Source: a virus | Strand: one strand, 5' to 3' | Length of the DNA: 22,099 bases | Virus record (IMG/VR): IMGVR_UViG_3300005253_000645 | Span: 1-22,099 of that record | Part shown: positions 1 through 7,564 of the stretch, piece by piece | Position numbering within the stretch: the first letter of the stretch is position 1 | Layout: each line of letters begins with the position of its first letter | The notes under the pieces: model-generated | What the model saw: only the letters and a program-made list of their open reading frames with translations | The model's database searches: none | Told to the model about the DNA's origin: nothing | Translations under genes and position numbers: made by a program

Positions 1-1
1 A

Positions 2-802
2 GCAATCACATTCGGAAATGGTTTATTTGTTGCTGTTTCCAATGGTGGCACAAACCGGGTCATGACATCACCTGATAGCATCACATGGACTGCAAGGGCT
101 GCAACAGAAGCTAATAATTGGCAAGCAGTCACATTCGGAAATGGTTTATTTGTTGCCGTATCAAGTGCCGGCACCAACCGCGTAATGACAAGCCCTGATG
201 GTATAACCTGGACTGCAAGGGTTGCAGCAGAGGCTAATCAATGGACATCTATTACTTTCGGCAATGGTTTATTTGTAGCTATTTCACAAACTGGCACCTT
301 CCGCGTAATGACATCACCTGATGGCATAACGTGGACTGCACAATCAGCAGCAGAAGTAAGTACATGGCAAGCAATCACATTCGGAAATGGTTTATTTGTT
401 GCTGTTTCCAATGGTGGCACAAACCGGGTCATGACATCACCTGATAGCATCACATGGACTGCAAGGGCTGCAACAGAAGCTAATAATTGGAGAGTAGTCA
501 CATTCGGAAATGGTTTATTTGTTGCTGTTTCCTTTAATGGCACGAACCGCGTAATGACATCGCCTGATGGCATAACTTGGACTGCCAGGGCAGCAGCAGA
601 AGCTAATGGTTGGTTGAGTGTTACTTTTGGAAATAATTTATTTGCTGCTGTTTCCGGTGATGGCACAAACCAAGTCATGACAAGCCCTGACGGCATTAAT
701 TGGATTTCCCAATCAGCAGCAGAAGCTAATGATTGGCAAGATGTTACTTTTGGAAATGACTTATTAGTAGCTGTTTCAATAGATGGCACGAACCAGGTAA
801 TG
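2..802 (+). repeat. 123-bp tandem coding repeats (about 6.5 copies)
   Basis: The repeated ATGACATCACCTGA-type segment recurs at 62, 185, 308, 431, 554, 677 and 800, exactly 123 bp apart each time, which equals 41 codons. Copies are diverged, except that bases 1-121 are identical to 370-490, an offset of three units. The array runs off the left edge. Confidence 0.95.
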
Positions 803-1135
803 ACTTCATCAGGTCACTTTGCAACAAAGACGGCTTTTGACGTAGCCTCATTAGCCGGTATTGATGTAGCTGTTCATGGAGGGATTGAACATGGAGAAAT
901 GGAACATGGGCAAATAGGTGAGCAGGGCATAACTTTGATAGCTAATTATATTGATGAAGATAAAGATATTGGCTTTGATACCGGAGCAACTTTGCGAAGT
1001 ACTTTTTTTGTAGGTGGTAATCCTATTGGTACATTTGCAAATGTTTTAAAAGCACGTGAAGATGAATTTAGACAACTTATTTTAAAAATCAAACCGGTTT
1101 CATCAATAGGATATTTATTTATTAATTTTAATTAA
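2..1135 (+). CDS. Repeat-rich phage tail/adhesin protein, 5' end missing
   Basis: The frame is open from base 2, so the gene starts upstream of the window; the ATG at 62 is only an internal Met inside a repeat. The visible part is a run of 41-residue repeats, each containing a turn like SPDGITW followed by FGNGLFVAVS and GTNRVMT. The SxDGxxW core resembles the Asp-box of BNR-type beta-propellers, so I infer a propeller or beta-rich receptor-binding or virion surface protein. After about residue 270 counted from base 2 the repeats stop. A non-repeated tail of roughly 110 residues follows, containing DTGATLRSTFFVGG and ending in FRQLILKIKPVSSIGYLFINFN-like sequence. That end faintly recalls the C-terminus of Mu gp48-like (DUF2313) baseplate proteins, which is a weak resemblance. 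The neighbours are tail genes. Function beyond virion adhesin is unproven. Confidence 0.7.
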   Translation, partial: AITFGNGLFVAVSNGGTNRVMTSPDSITWTARAATEANNWQAVTFGNGLFVAVSSAGTNRVMTSPDGITWTARVAAEANQWTSITFGNGLFVAISQTGTFRVMTSPDGITWTAQSAAEVSTWQAITFGNGLFVAVSNGGTNRVMTSPDSITWTARAATEANNWRVVTFGNGLFVAVSFNGTNRVMTSPDGITWTARAAAEANGWLSVTFGNNLFAAVSGDGTNQVMTSPDGINWISQSAAEANDWQDVTFGNDLLVAVSIDGTNQVMTSSGHFATKTAFDVASLAGIDVAVHGGIEHGEMEHGQIGEQGITLIANYIDEDKDIGFDTGATLRSTFFVGGNPIGTFANVLKAREDEFRQLILKIKPVSSIGYLFINFN

Positions 1136-1206
1136 AAGATGATTACAGCGATTAAAAGATGATTACAGCGATTAATCTCTGTAATCTTTTATTCATCTCA
1201 GTAATC
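1131..1206 (+). repeat. 20-bp direct repeat and imperfect dyad between two tail genes
   Basis: A 20-bp unit (ATTAAAAGATGATTACAGCG) occurs twice back to back at 1131-1150 and 1151-1170. The segment 1141-1168 can pair with 1179-1206: the 8-bp inner part GATTACAG/CTGTAATC and the outer GATTAC/GTAATC are perfect, with mismatches between, around a 10-nt loop. It lies between the stop at 1135 and the ATG at 1215. It could be a terminator-like or mRNA-stabilising hairpin, but there is no U tract directly after it. Confidence 0.6.
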
Positions 1207-1214
1207 ATATTATT

Positions 1215-1844
1215 ATGGCACGAATTTTAGCAAATAAACCAAATGTACAAGCACCAGGTGGTGATTATCCTTTTGGCAGAATTAAAGATGTAGTACCAAG
1301 CGTATCACCCGGCACGCCTGTTGACGAAGAAGTTCAAGGAGATTTCCATCAGTTCTTTGAAAAATTGATGTCATTAGCATCGGTAGCAGCTAATGACCTT
1401 CCGGATAATAATAATGATGGATTTCAATGGATAGAGGCATTACAAAAAACACGTTTTACTTTAGCCGATACCTGGAATGCTGTTACATTTGCAAATAATT
1501 GGGTTAATGAAGGTTCCGGGACCTATCATAATCTTGAATACACATTAGATAATTTGGGATTTATTCATCTTCGTGGACATATAAAAAGAAGTGATGGGAA
1601 TACAGGAGATAATGTTAGGATATTTACATTACCAACCGGGTTTAGACCGGCAAAAGTGGTAAGAGCCATAATAGAAGCATATAGTCCTGTGGGATATACT
1701 GGCAGGGAGGCTGTAGGGCTTGAAATCACCCCTGTGGGTTTAGTTAAACCACTTTCATATAAAGCAGCTGGTGCGGTTTTAACATTATTAAATCAAGCAA
1801 ATGACTATGTATCTCTTGACGGTGTTCAATTTAAAGTTGCATAA
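1215..1844 (+). CDS. Short tail-fibre-like virion protein (209 aa)
   Basis: The C-terminal half has the form common in phage fibre ends: a W...VTFANNWVN segment, a LGFIHLRGHIK strand and an FTLPTGFRPAK strand (roughly residues 85-150). This resembles the beta-rich domain seen at the tips of many tail fibres. The N-terminal 80 residues contain a GRIKDVVPSVSPGTPVDEEVQ-like region that may anchor it to the virion or partners. The gene follows the repeat adhesin, and its TAA shares an A with the ATG of the next gene, so the two are co-translated. I infer a host-contact or baseplate-appended fibre component. No catalytic motif is visible. Confidence 0.6.
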   Translation: MARILANKPNVQAPGGDYPFGRIKDVVPSVSPGTPVDEEVQGDFHQFFEKLMSLASVAANDLPDNNNDGFQWIEALQKTRFTLADTWNAVTFANNWVNEGSGTYHNLEYTLDNLGFIHLRGHIKRSDGNTGDNVRIFTLPTGFRPAKVVRAIIEAYSPVGYTGREAVGLEITPVGLVKPLSYKAAGAVLTLLNQANDYVSLDGVQFKVA

Positions 1845-2578
1845 TGCCTATCTTAAATGTAAATACTGATAAAGTAGTTGTATTCAGTAATAAATTGGAA
1901 AAGCTACATAGATCGGCCTTTCCTATTGCTATTCGAGGAGCTTTAAATAATGCTGCTTTTGATGTCAAGAAAAATACCATGCCTGTCAGTGCTGAAAAGG
2001 AGTTTACAATAAGACGTAAAAATTTCTTTAAAGCAAATAGTCGTGTAAATATGGCTAAAGGGTTCAATGTTAGGACCATGCAAGCTATGATTGGCTTTGT
2101 TGCTGATAAATTAAAAGGGAGTAATCAGGCCGTTGAAGATTTAGAACAACAGGAGCATGGAGGTAAAATTAAAGGCAGGGCTTTTATCCCATTGGACGTT
2201 GCAAGGGGTGGTAGCAATACAAGACCGGTAAGACCTTCTAATAGATTAACCAGGATAAAAAAGGTTGTAAATGCAAGAAATGCAAGGGGCAAAACCAGGC
2301 AGCAAAAATTTGTTAAGGCCGCTATGGCTGCAGGAGCAGGTGGCTATGTTATAGGTAATTTCACTCCTAAAATACTTTGGAAAATAACGGGGATAACAAA
2401 AAGAGGCGATAAGACAAAAATAAAAAAGAAACCGGTATATAGTTACGAAAAAGGTAGGGATGTTAATGTAAGTGCTACTAATTTTATGAAAAAAGCAACC
2501 TTAAAAACGGCTAAAAAACTTGAAGGATTTTTTATAAAACAAGCTAAAAAGCAAATAGAAAAGGCATTATTAAGATGA
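1844..2578 (+). CDS. Putative gpZ-like minor tail / virion assembly protein (244 aa)
   Basis: This is a very basic protein without membrane segments. Its N-terminal part (ALNNAAFDVKKNT, then FTIRRKNFFKANSRV) resembles the pattern of prophage minor tail protein Z-like proteins that help join or complete tails, where a run of ALN..A..vk is followed by basic residues. A conserved-looking DLEQQEHGGKIKGRAFIPLD stretch sits near residues 98-117, and the C-terminus is Lys-rich and helical. The gene overlaps its neighbours at both ends (taATG at 1844 and ATGA at 2575), which indicates tight co-expression with the DNA-circulation-type tail gene. The gpZ assignment is by pattern only. A tail-tip chaperone or another connector protein is possible. 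Confidence 0.45.
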   Translation: MPILNVNTDKVVVFSNKLEKLHRSAFPIAIRGALNNAAFDVKKNTMPVSAEKEFTIRRKNFFKANSRVNMAKGFNVRTMQAMIGFVADKLKGSNQAVEDLEQQEHGGKIKGRAFIPLDVARGGSNTRPVRPSNRLTRIKKVVNARNARGKTRQQKFVKAAMAAGAGGYVIGNFTPKILWKITGITKRGDKTKIKKKPVYSYEKGRDVNVSATNFMKKATLKTAKKLEGFFIKQAKKQIEKALLR

Positions 2579-3801
2579 GCTGGATAGATAATATAAAAAC
2601 CGATTTAGTAATTGAAACCGGAGACGGTAATAAGTTCACGCCAGATTGGCTGAATGCTTCTAAAGCTGTTGAATACAATCTTGTAGAGTTTGATTTTCCA
2701 AACATTCCGGGAACACTTGTAAAACGAAGCCAGCCACGTGGAAGAAAATATAATCTTGAAATTTATTTTAAAGGAGATGACCATTTGGAACTCTCTAATG
2801 ATTTTGAAAAATCAGCAAACGATAGCAGGGCCTGGACAATATCCCATCCTTTTTATGATAGAATTATAGTACAACCGGTCTCTTTGGCTTTTGATAATAC
2901 CAGGTATAACACTACTAAGATCACGGGGGTAATCATAGAAACAATAACAGAAGATAATCCCAAGACAACAGTTGCTCCTCAGGAAAAAATTTCAGCCGAT
3001 AAAGAAGTTTTGGATGCTACTTTTGAAGATTCATTTGCCAATGATGTTGTTCCTGATACCGATGATATTAATACATTGACTGAAAATACGGCTACATTTC
3101 ATAATACGGGTTTAAATATTGCATCCGAAACAATTGATGCAGAAGATTATTTTAATCTTTTCAATGCTGCTAATGCAGCTATATTAAATGCTACGGCAGA
3201 ACCATTGGCAGCTATAAGAGCCTTACAAGCCGTTATTAATGCACCCGCTCTATTTGCACAGAGCGTAAAAAACAGGATAACTGTATTTGTAGAGCAGATA
3301 ACTAAATTGAGTTCGGGGATAAATGAAATATTAACCCCTAACAATAAAAAGATATATGAAAACAATGTAGGGGTTGGCTTATCTGCAATGGCATTGGCAT
3401 CATCTAATCCACAGCAGGATGATTATGACAGCAGATCAAAGGTGCTGGAAATAATAGATGAAATCAACAGATCTTACAATGCTTATTTGGCAGACCTGGA
3501 TACACTGCAAACCTTAACCGGAGGTGATGAAGATAGTTATATCCCTGATGCAGAAAGCCTGATAGGATTAAATAATCTTATTAATTTCACATTATCTAAT
3601 CTATTTGACATAGCATTAGAAAGTAAACAGGAAAGGTCTGTTATTTTAGAAGATGATTCAAATATTATTCTTTTAACACATCGGTTTTATGGCTTAGAAG
3701 CTGATGATAGTACTATTGATAGCTTAATGGAAATCAATAACATAGGATTGAATGAAATTTTAAATATCAGAAAAGGAAGAAAACTAATTTATTTGGTGTG
3801 A
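2575..3801 (+). CDS. DNA circulation protein-like tail protein with LysM-like C-terminus (408 aa)
   Basis: The N-terminal region (about residues 30-130) contains FPNIPGTLVKRSQPRGRKYN, a GDDH segment, and HPFYDRIIVQPVSLAF. This matches the layout of the DNA_circ_N domain of Mu gp43-like tail proteins: an arginine-rich strand, then gDDh..., then HP.yG.. followed by a beta domain. The middle is helical, with alanine-rich and acidic segments. The last 45 residues (ILLTHRFYGLEADD... INNIGLNEILNIRKGRKLIYLV) look like a LysM or tail-protein-X type fold, which often links tail tube, baseplate hub and peptidoglycan. In Mu-like phages this gene precedes the gp44-type hub, as it does here. The role is inferred from family and order. 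Confidence 0.7.
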   Translation: MSWIDNIKTDLVIETGDGNKFTPDWLNASKAVEYNLVEFDFPNIPGTLVKRSQPRGRKYNLEIYFKGDDHLELSNDFEKSANDSRAWTISHPFYDRIIVQPVSLAFDNTRYNTTKITGVIIETITEDNPKTTVAPQEKISADKEVLDATFEDSFANDVVPDTDDINTLTENTATFHNTGLNIASETIDAEDYFNLFNAANAAILNATAEPLAAIRALQAVINAPALFAQSVKNRITVFVEQITKLSSGINEILTPNNKKIYENNVGVGLSAMALASSNPQQDDYDSRSKVLEIIDEINRSYNAYLADLDTLQTLTGGDEDSYIPDAESLIGLNNLINFTLSNLFDIALESKQERSVILEDDSNIILLTHRFYGLEADDSTIDSLMEINNIGLNEILNIRKGRKLIYLV

Positions 3802-3817
3802 ATAAATTCATATTACC

Positions 3818-4855
3818 ATGATATTAAAGATAAAAAAGAGAAAATTTGATTTTTTCAATAGTTTTCGGCTTAACCTAAAGTATGATAGTGTTGCAAGTAC
3901 ATTTACTTTTGATGATTATTTTAATCCTGAGAATAAGGATCACAGGGAGCTCCTGCATGTAGGTCATTTCCATCCCGTTACCGTAGAACATAATGGCGAG
4001 TTATTAGTAACCGGCATCCTGCTTTCAGAAACATTTAGAGGAGCTGACGTAAAGAAATTAACCTCATTAGGTGGGTATTCACTTCCGGGTGTTTTAGAAG
4101 ATTGCCAGATACCAACTTCTATCTATCCCCTGCAATCTGATGGCTTGAGCTTGCGAGAGATAGCAGAAAAAATAATAAAGCCATTTAAGTTAGAGATGAT
4201 CATAGATCCTGCCGTTTCAAAAAAAATGAATCAAGTCTATGATACTTCTACCGCTAATGAGTTACAGCCTATTAAAGCATATTTAGCAGAACTTGCCTCA
4301 CAGAAAAATATTATACTATCCCATACGCCTGGGGGTAAATTATTATTTACCCAGGCAAATACTAATAAGCCCGCTATTATAGATTTTAATATCCCTGAAG
4401 GCGAATCTATCCCGGGAACACAAATGAGTTTGACTTTTAACGGCCAAGCAATGCACAGCCAGATAACGGTTATAAAACAAGCCGGAAGTGGCAATGCAGG
4501 AGAAAGTACGGTTACTAATCCATTTGTACCTTTTACATTCCGCCCCAGGGTGCTTGTGCAAAATTCAGGAGATGATAATGATACCCGGCAGGCGGCAAAA
4601 AACGCCTTAGCAAAAGAGCTCACGAATATAAAACTAAAAATAACTACCGATAGATGGGAGGTTGATGGAAAAATAATCAAACCTAATAACATTGTATCTG
4701 TAATCTATCCCGATATCTACTTATTTAAAAAAACGAACTGGTTTATAGAATCTATTAATTTTACCGGGAATGAAAAACAGACAACGGCAGTATTAAACTG
4801 CGTTCTGCCTTGTGTATATAATGGAAAGGCGCCAACGTACATATTTGAAGAATGA
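3818..4855 (+). CDS. Baseplate hub protein, Mu gp44/P2 gpD-like (345 aa)
   Basis: The sequence has the usual hub order. A beta-rich start (FRLNLKYDSVASTFTFDDYF) is followed by an HFHPVTVEHNGELLVTGILL strand pair and then GGYSLPGVLEDCQIPTSIYPL, the 'Y..pG.l.dc..p...' signature of the gp44/gpD hub family. Next comes LREIAEKIIKPFKLEMIID, then a long C-terminal part with ILSHTPGGKLLFTQ and DRWEVDGKIIKPNNIVSVIYPD. These proteins form the trimeric hub at the tip of contractile tails, under the tube and above the spike. The stop overlaps the start of the spike gene (ATGA at 4852), the expected partner. Length is close to that of typical hubs. The start at 3818 leaves a 16-nt gap after the previous gene. 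Confidence 0.8.
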   Translation: MILKIKKRKFDFFNSFRLNLKYDSVASTFTFDDYFNPENKDHRELLHVGHFHPVTVEHNGELLVTGILLSETFRGADVKKLTSLGGYSLPGVLEDCQIPTSIYPLQSDGLSLREIAEKIIKPFKLEMIIDPAVSKKMNQVYDTSTANELQPIKAYLAELASQKNIILSHTPGGKLLFTQANTNKPAIIDFNIPEGESIPGTQMSLTFNGQAMHSQITVIKQAGSGNAGESTVTNPFVPFTFRPRVLVQNSGDDNDTRQAAKNALAKELTNIKLKITTDRWEVDGKIIKPNNIVSVIYPDIYLFKKTNWFIESINFTGNEKQTTAVLNCVLPCVYNGKAPTYIFEE

Positions 4856-5346
4856 ATTCAGTAAAGATCATATCAACAGAAACAAATGAGTTAACTCAGC
4901 GTGTGGCAAAATTTCTACGTTTTGGACTAAAGGACGTTCAAACAGCCATACAAACTGCTCCCTATGGCGTGGATTCAAATCCTATAAAAGATATGGTCGC
5001 TATTTATGGGACAACATCGGATAAAGGAAAGCCGGTAATAATTGGCTATATCAATAAAAACCAATTGGCAGATATAGGAGAAACCAGGATTTTTTCTACC
5101 GATGCCTCGGGGACCTTAAAAACATACATCTGGTTACAAAATGATGGAATTATGGAAGTTGGTGGCAGTGTTGATAATATGGTTAGGTTTTCTGATCTTG
5201 AAACGGGATTTAATCAATTAAAAAGTGATTTTAATGCGTTTTTGGTTCATGTTCATGGTGCGGCAGGTACGCCACCGGTACCACTGGCAACTCCATCAAC
5301 GGCATCAATTGCAGGGTCTAAAATTAATGAAATAAAAACATTATGA
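4852..5346 (+). CDS. Baseplate puncturing spike, Mu gp45-like (164 aa)
   Basis: The protein begins with an OB-fold-like stretch: VQTAIQTAPYGVDSNPIKDMVAIYG, then KPVIIGYINKNQLADIGETRIFS. This matches Mu gp45-type spikes, in which a PYG..s.P motif precedes a GE.r.f strand. It then has a short beta region and the tip-like segment with H133-V134-H135. In contractile-tail spikes an HxH of this kind from three chains binds a metal ion at the needle tip. The end (TASIAGSKINEIKTL) is the usual 'aS..neIkT' closing strand. It follows the hub gene with a 4-nt overlap and is followed by a 32-codon ORF that also overlaps. This is the clearest evidence that the virion has a contractile tail. Confidence 0.8.
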   Translation: MNSVKIISTETNELTQRVAKFLRFGLKDVQTAIQTAPYGVDSNPIKDMVAIYGTTSDKGKPVIIGYINKNQLADIGETRIFSTDASGTLKTYIWLQNDGIMEVGGSVDNMVRFSDLETGFNQLKSDFNAFLVHVHGAAGTPPVPLATPSTASIAGSKINEIKTL

Positions 5347-5441
5347 AATTATTTTTGATAGCTTCATTTAGATTGATAAAAGCATTATTTAGGGTGCTTT
5401 ATTTTTTTATAAAGGAAAAAATCTTTAAAATTACAGGATGA
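5343..5441 (+). CDS. Hidden 32-aa hydrophobic, basic protein
   Basis: An ATG overlaps the TGA of the spike gene (5343-5346) and the ORF ends in a TGA that overlaps the ATG of the next gene (5438-5441), filling the gap exactly. The product (MKLFLIASFRLIKALFRVLY, then FFIKEKIFKITG) alternates hydrophobic and Lys/Arg residues, like an amphipathic or membrane-active helix. I do not recognise it. The double coupling supports real translation, either for its own product or to carry ribosomes into the head-tail joining gene. Confidence 0.5.
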   Translation: MKLFLIASFRLIKALFRVLYFFIKEKIFKITG

Positions 5442-5755
5442 TAACTTATGATTCTAGCGATATATACATCCAAAGTGCAACTACTTTAAAGGCTAAGATA
5501 GTTAAGATAGATGCTATCATAGTTGCCTTAGAAGATACCATGCTGAAAGCTGCCGGAACAGGCAACTTAGAAGAATATTCACTTGATGATGGGCAGGTCC
5601 GGATTAAAACGACTTACAGAAATACAGAAGATGTAATCAAATCCATTACTGATTTGGAAGCGATTAGACAAATGTATGTTAACCGGTTAAATGGAAGACA
5701 TATCAGATTAGTTGATGGAAAAAACTTTACAGGCAGACGTTATGGGAGGAATTAA
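5438..5755 (+). CDS. gpW-like head-tail joining protein (105 aa)
   Basis: This small protein sits directly before the portal gene, the position of W in lambda. Two predicted helices (LKAKIVKIDAIIVALEDTML and residues about 68-85) flank a short beta hairpin (DDGQVRIKTTYRN). The protein ends with RLNGRHIRLVDGKNFTGRRY. The pattern 'short strand pair, then sI.dLe...q....g' is that of gpW-type proteins, which bind under the portal and complete the head before tail attachment. The N-terminus is longer than in lambda gpW (68 aa). It overlaps the portal start by 14 nt. Assignment is by pattern and gene order. Confidence 0.6.
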   Translation: MITYDSSDIYIQSATTLKAKIVKIDAIIVALEDTMLKAAGTGNLEEYSLDDGQVRIKTTYRNTEDVIKSITDLEAIRQMYVNRLNGRHIRLVDGKNFTGRRYGRN

Positions 5756-7328
5756 AGACATTTGGAATAACATAAAGAACAAGTTTCCCGGCACTGATTC
5801 CGGTGCCAGGGGAAAAATAGTATCAAGGCGCCCGGAAGCTAATATATCTTATAATAATATTTTTTCCGTTTCTTATAGTGGTGAGAAAAATCTCGGTGAG
5901 ATAGGTCCCATTAAGAATTACCTAATGGATCATGATGCCCTTAGATTAAGGTCATGGCAATCCTATATAGAAAGCGAAATATCTCAAATTGTTTTAAATA
6001 AATTCGCAATATGGGTAGTAGGGGCGGGATTAAAGCTCCAGGCAGAGCCGGCAAGGAAAGTTCTTGAATCGGAGGGGATAATCCTTAATGCGGAAGATTT
6101 TAACGACATAGTAGAGGCAAGGTTTAATGTGTTTGCTAATTCTAAATCAGCAGATTATTCAAACATGAAAAGCCTTAATGCTATTGGTAATACAACATTT
6201 CTCAATTCTATAATAGGCGGTGATGTTTTGATAGTTTTGAGACTTATAAAAGGGGAAGTCAAAGTACAGCTAATTGATGGAGCACACTTAGTTGCTCCCT
6301 TGGGCGATAAAGATAGTAAAGGCAAGAGAAAAGGCAAAAATAATCGTATCCGTAACGGCATAGAAATATCCTCCTCAGGTGAACACGTTGCCTATTGGGT
6401 TAAAACAAAGCATTTTGAATTTGAAAGAATAAAAGCGAGGGGTGATAAGTCGGGTTTGAAAATGGCATTTATAGTTTATGGGGGGGAATATAGATTAGAT
6501 AATGTGCGTGGAATACCAAAATTAGCCCCCATTTTAGAAACATTAAAAAAACTTGAAAGATATAAGGAGGCTACTGTTGGTAGTGCTGAGGAGAGGCAAA
6601 AAATAGTTCTGCAAATTATACATGACCAAATTTCCACAGGAGAAAATCCTTTCCAGGGACAATTAGCAAAGGCATATGATGATGATGCCGTAACAGATGA
6701 TATTCCTACCGATGATGTTGGCAATAAACTTGCCGATACTGTTGCGGCCACAACGAATAAAGCAGTATATAATATGCCTAAAGGTGCGGAATTAAAGGCA
6801 TTAGAAAGTAAAAATGAACTTTATTTTAAAGATTTTTATACAGTTAATATTAATGTCGCTTGTGCAACATTAGGGATACCACCGGAGGTTGCATTAAGCA
6901 AATACGATAGTAACTTTTCAGCCAGCCGGGCAGCTTTAAAAGATTGGGAACATACTATAAAGGTAAATCGCCGGAGATTTTCAGAACAATTTATGCAACC
7001 CATTTATGAATTTTGGCTTGAAGTTCAAATCTTACAAAACAAGGTACAGGCCCCGGGATATTTATTAGCCGATAATAACATGGTAAAAGAAGCTTATCAA
7101 ACTGCCAGGTTTACCGGTGCAACAATACCTCACATTGATCCTTTAAAAGAAGTTAATGCCGTAAGGGAAAAGTTGGGGGATCTGGCTAAAGACATTCCAT
7201 TAACAACGGTAGAAGCGGCTACAGAGGAATTAAATGGCGGGGATAGTTCTTCCAATATGGAACAATACGCTAAGGAGCTGGTAAAATCAAAAGAATTAGG
7301 TATAAAAACCAACGAACCTTCAGAGTAA
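5742..7328 (+). CDS. Phage portal protein, lambda gpB-like (528 aa)
   Basis: The dodecameric portal is the DNA entry and exit channel of the capsid. The early region DALRLRSWQSYIESEISQIVLNKFAIWVVGAGLKLQ is typical of lambda-family portals: two helices followed by 'vvG.Gl.l'. IGGDVLIVLRL and VQLIDGAHL follow, matching the 'GD.l......v.li.g..l..p' part of the wing. The C-terminal half has the stem and crown region with MPKGAELKALESKNELYFKDF and LGIPPEVALSKYDSNFSASRAAL, a conserved portal signature (lgiP.e.l..dys..nySsaR). I chose the ATG at 5742 because the upstream TTG/ATG choices would overlap the W-like gene further. Length is normal for the family. The 3' end converges on the antisense gene at 7320-7493. 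Confidence 0.9.
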   Translation: MGGIKDIWNNIKNKFPGTDSGARGKIVSRRPEANISYNNIFSVSYSGEKNLGEIGPIKNYLMDHDALRLRSWQSYIESEISQIVLNKFAIWVVGAGLKLQAEPARKVLESEGIILNAEDFNDIVEARFNVFANSKSADYSNMKSLNAIGNTTFLNSIIGGDVLIVLRLIKGEVKVQLIDGAHLVAPLGDKDSKGKRKGKNNRIRNGIEISSSGEHVAYWVKTKHFEFERIKARGDKSGLKMAFIVYGGEYRLDNVRGIPKLAPILETLKKLERYKEATVGSAEERQKIVLQIIHDQISTGENPFQGQLAKAYDDDAVTDDIPTDDVGNKLADTVAATTNKAVYNMPKGAELKALESKNELYFKDFYTVNINVACATLGIPPEVALSKYDSNFSASRAALKDWEHTIKVNRRRFSEQFMQPIYEFWLEVQILQNKVQAPGYLLADNNMVKEAYQTARFTGATIPHIDPLKEVNAVREKLGDLAKDIPLTTVEAATEELNGGDSSSNMEQYAKELVKSKELGIKTNEPSE

Positions 7329-7493
7329 ATCTCTTTCTATTTTTAAATTTTCCGGTTGAGATTCGTAAAATTTTCTCAATGCTCCTTTCACTAATGCTGA
7401 AAGCGTTCTCCCTTTGTTTTTCGCTATTGTTTTTAATTGATTCTTTAATTTTCTTGGTATTCCTGTGACTTTGATAAATGTTATATCCGACAT
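7320..7493 (-). CDS. Ribbon-helix-helix DNA-binding protein, antisense (57 aa)
   Basis: This is the only convincing minus-strand gene. From the Met at 7493 the protein reads MSDITFIKVTGIPRKLKNQL, then KTIAKNKGRTLSALVKGALRKFYES. That is a short strand (TFIKVTGIP), a helix, a turn (KNKGRTL) and a second helix (SALVKGALRKFYE), the Arc/MetJ-type ribbon-helix-helix layout used by small dimeric repressors and antitoxins. An upstream in-frame ATG at 7511 would add six residues, but the MSDITF start fits the fold better. The gene lies between the portal and protease genes, overlaps the portal end by 9 nt tail to tail, and diverges from the protease start. It may be a lysogenic-conversion gene or a regulator of late or host genes. 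Its target is unknown. Confidence 0.65.
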   Translation of the reverse strand: MSDITFIKVTGIPRKLKNQLKTIAKNKGRTLSALVKGALRKFYESQPENLKIERDLL

Positions 7494-7497
7494 TTCA

Positions 7498-7505
7498 CAA
7501 AGATA
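7498..7505 (-). promoter_or_regulatory. Possible Bacteroidota -7 box for the antisense regulator
   Basis: Read on the minus strand, this is TATCTTTG, a full match to the Bacteroidota -7 form TAnnTTTG. A TTTTG lies about 16 nt upstream, a little shorter than the usual spacing. It ends only 4 nt before the ATG at 7493, so transcription from it would give a leaderless or nearly leaderless mRNA. The match is short and could be chance. Confidence 0.3.
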
Positions 7506-7564
7506 ATACATTTTTTGTAACCAAAATTTTTTTATTTAAAATAACATGCATTTCTTTGTTGTCA

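Noticed and set aside
238-789. 183-codon open frame on the minus strand
   Set aside because: It is the antisense shadow of the 123-bp coding repeats and repeats with the same period. It has no start context and no recognisable fold.
7478-7564. Longer N-terminus for the protease starting at 7478
   Set aside because: The added 29 residues are hydrophobic and aromatic without family resemblance and overlap the divergent promoter and antisense gene start; the ATG at 7565 begins right at the protease fold.
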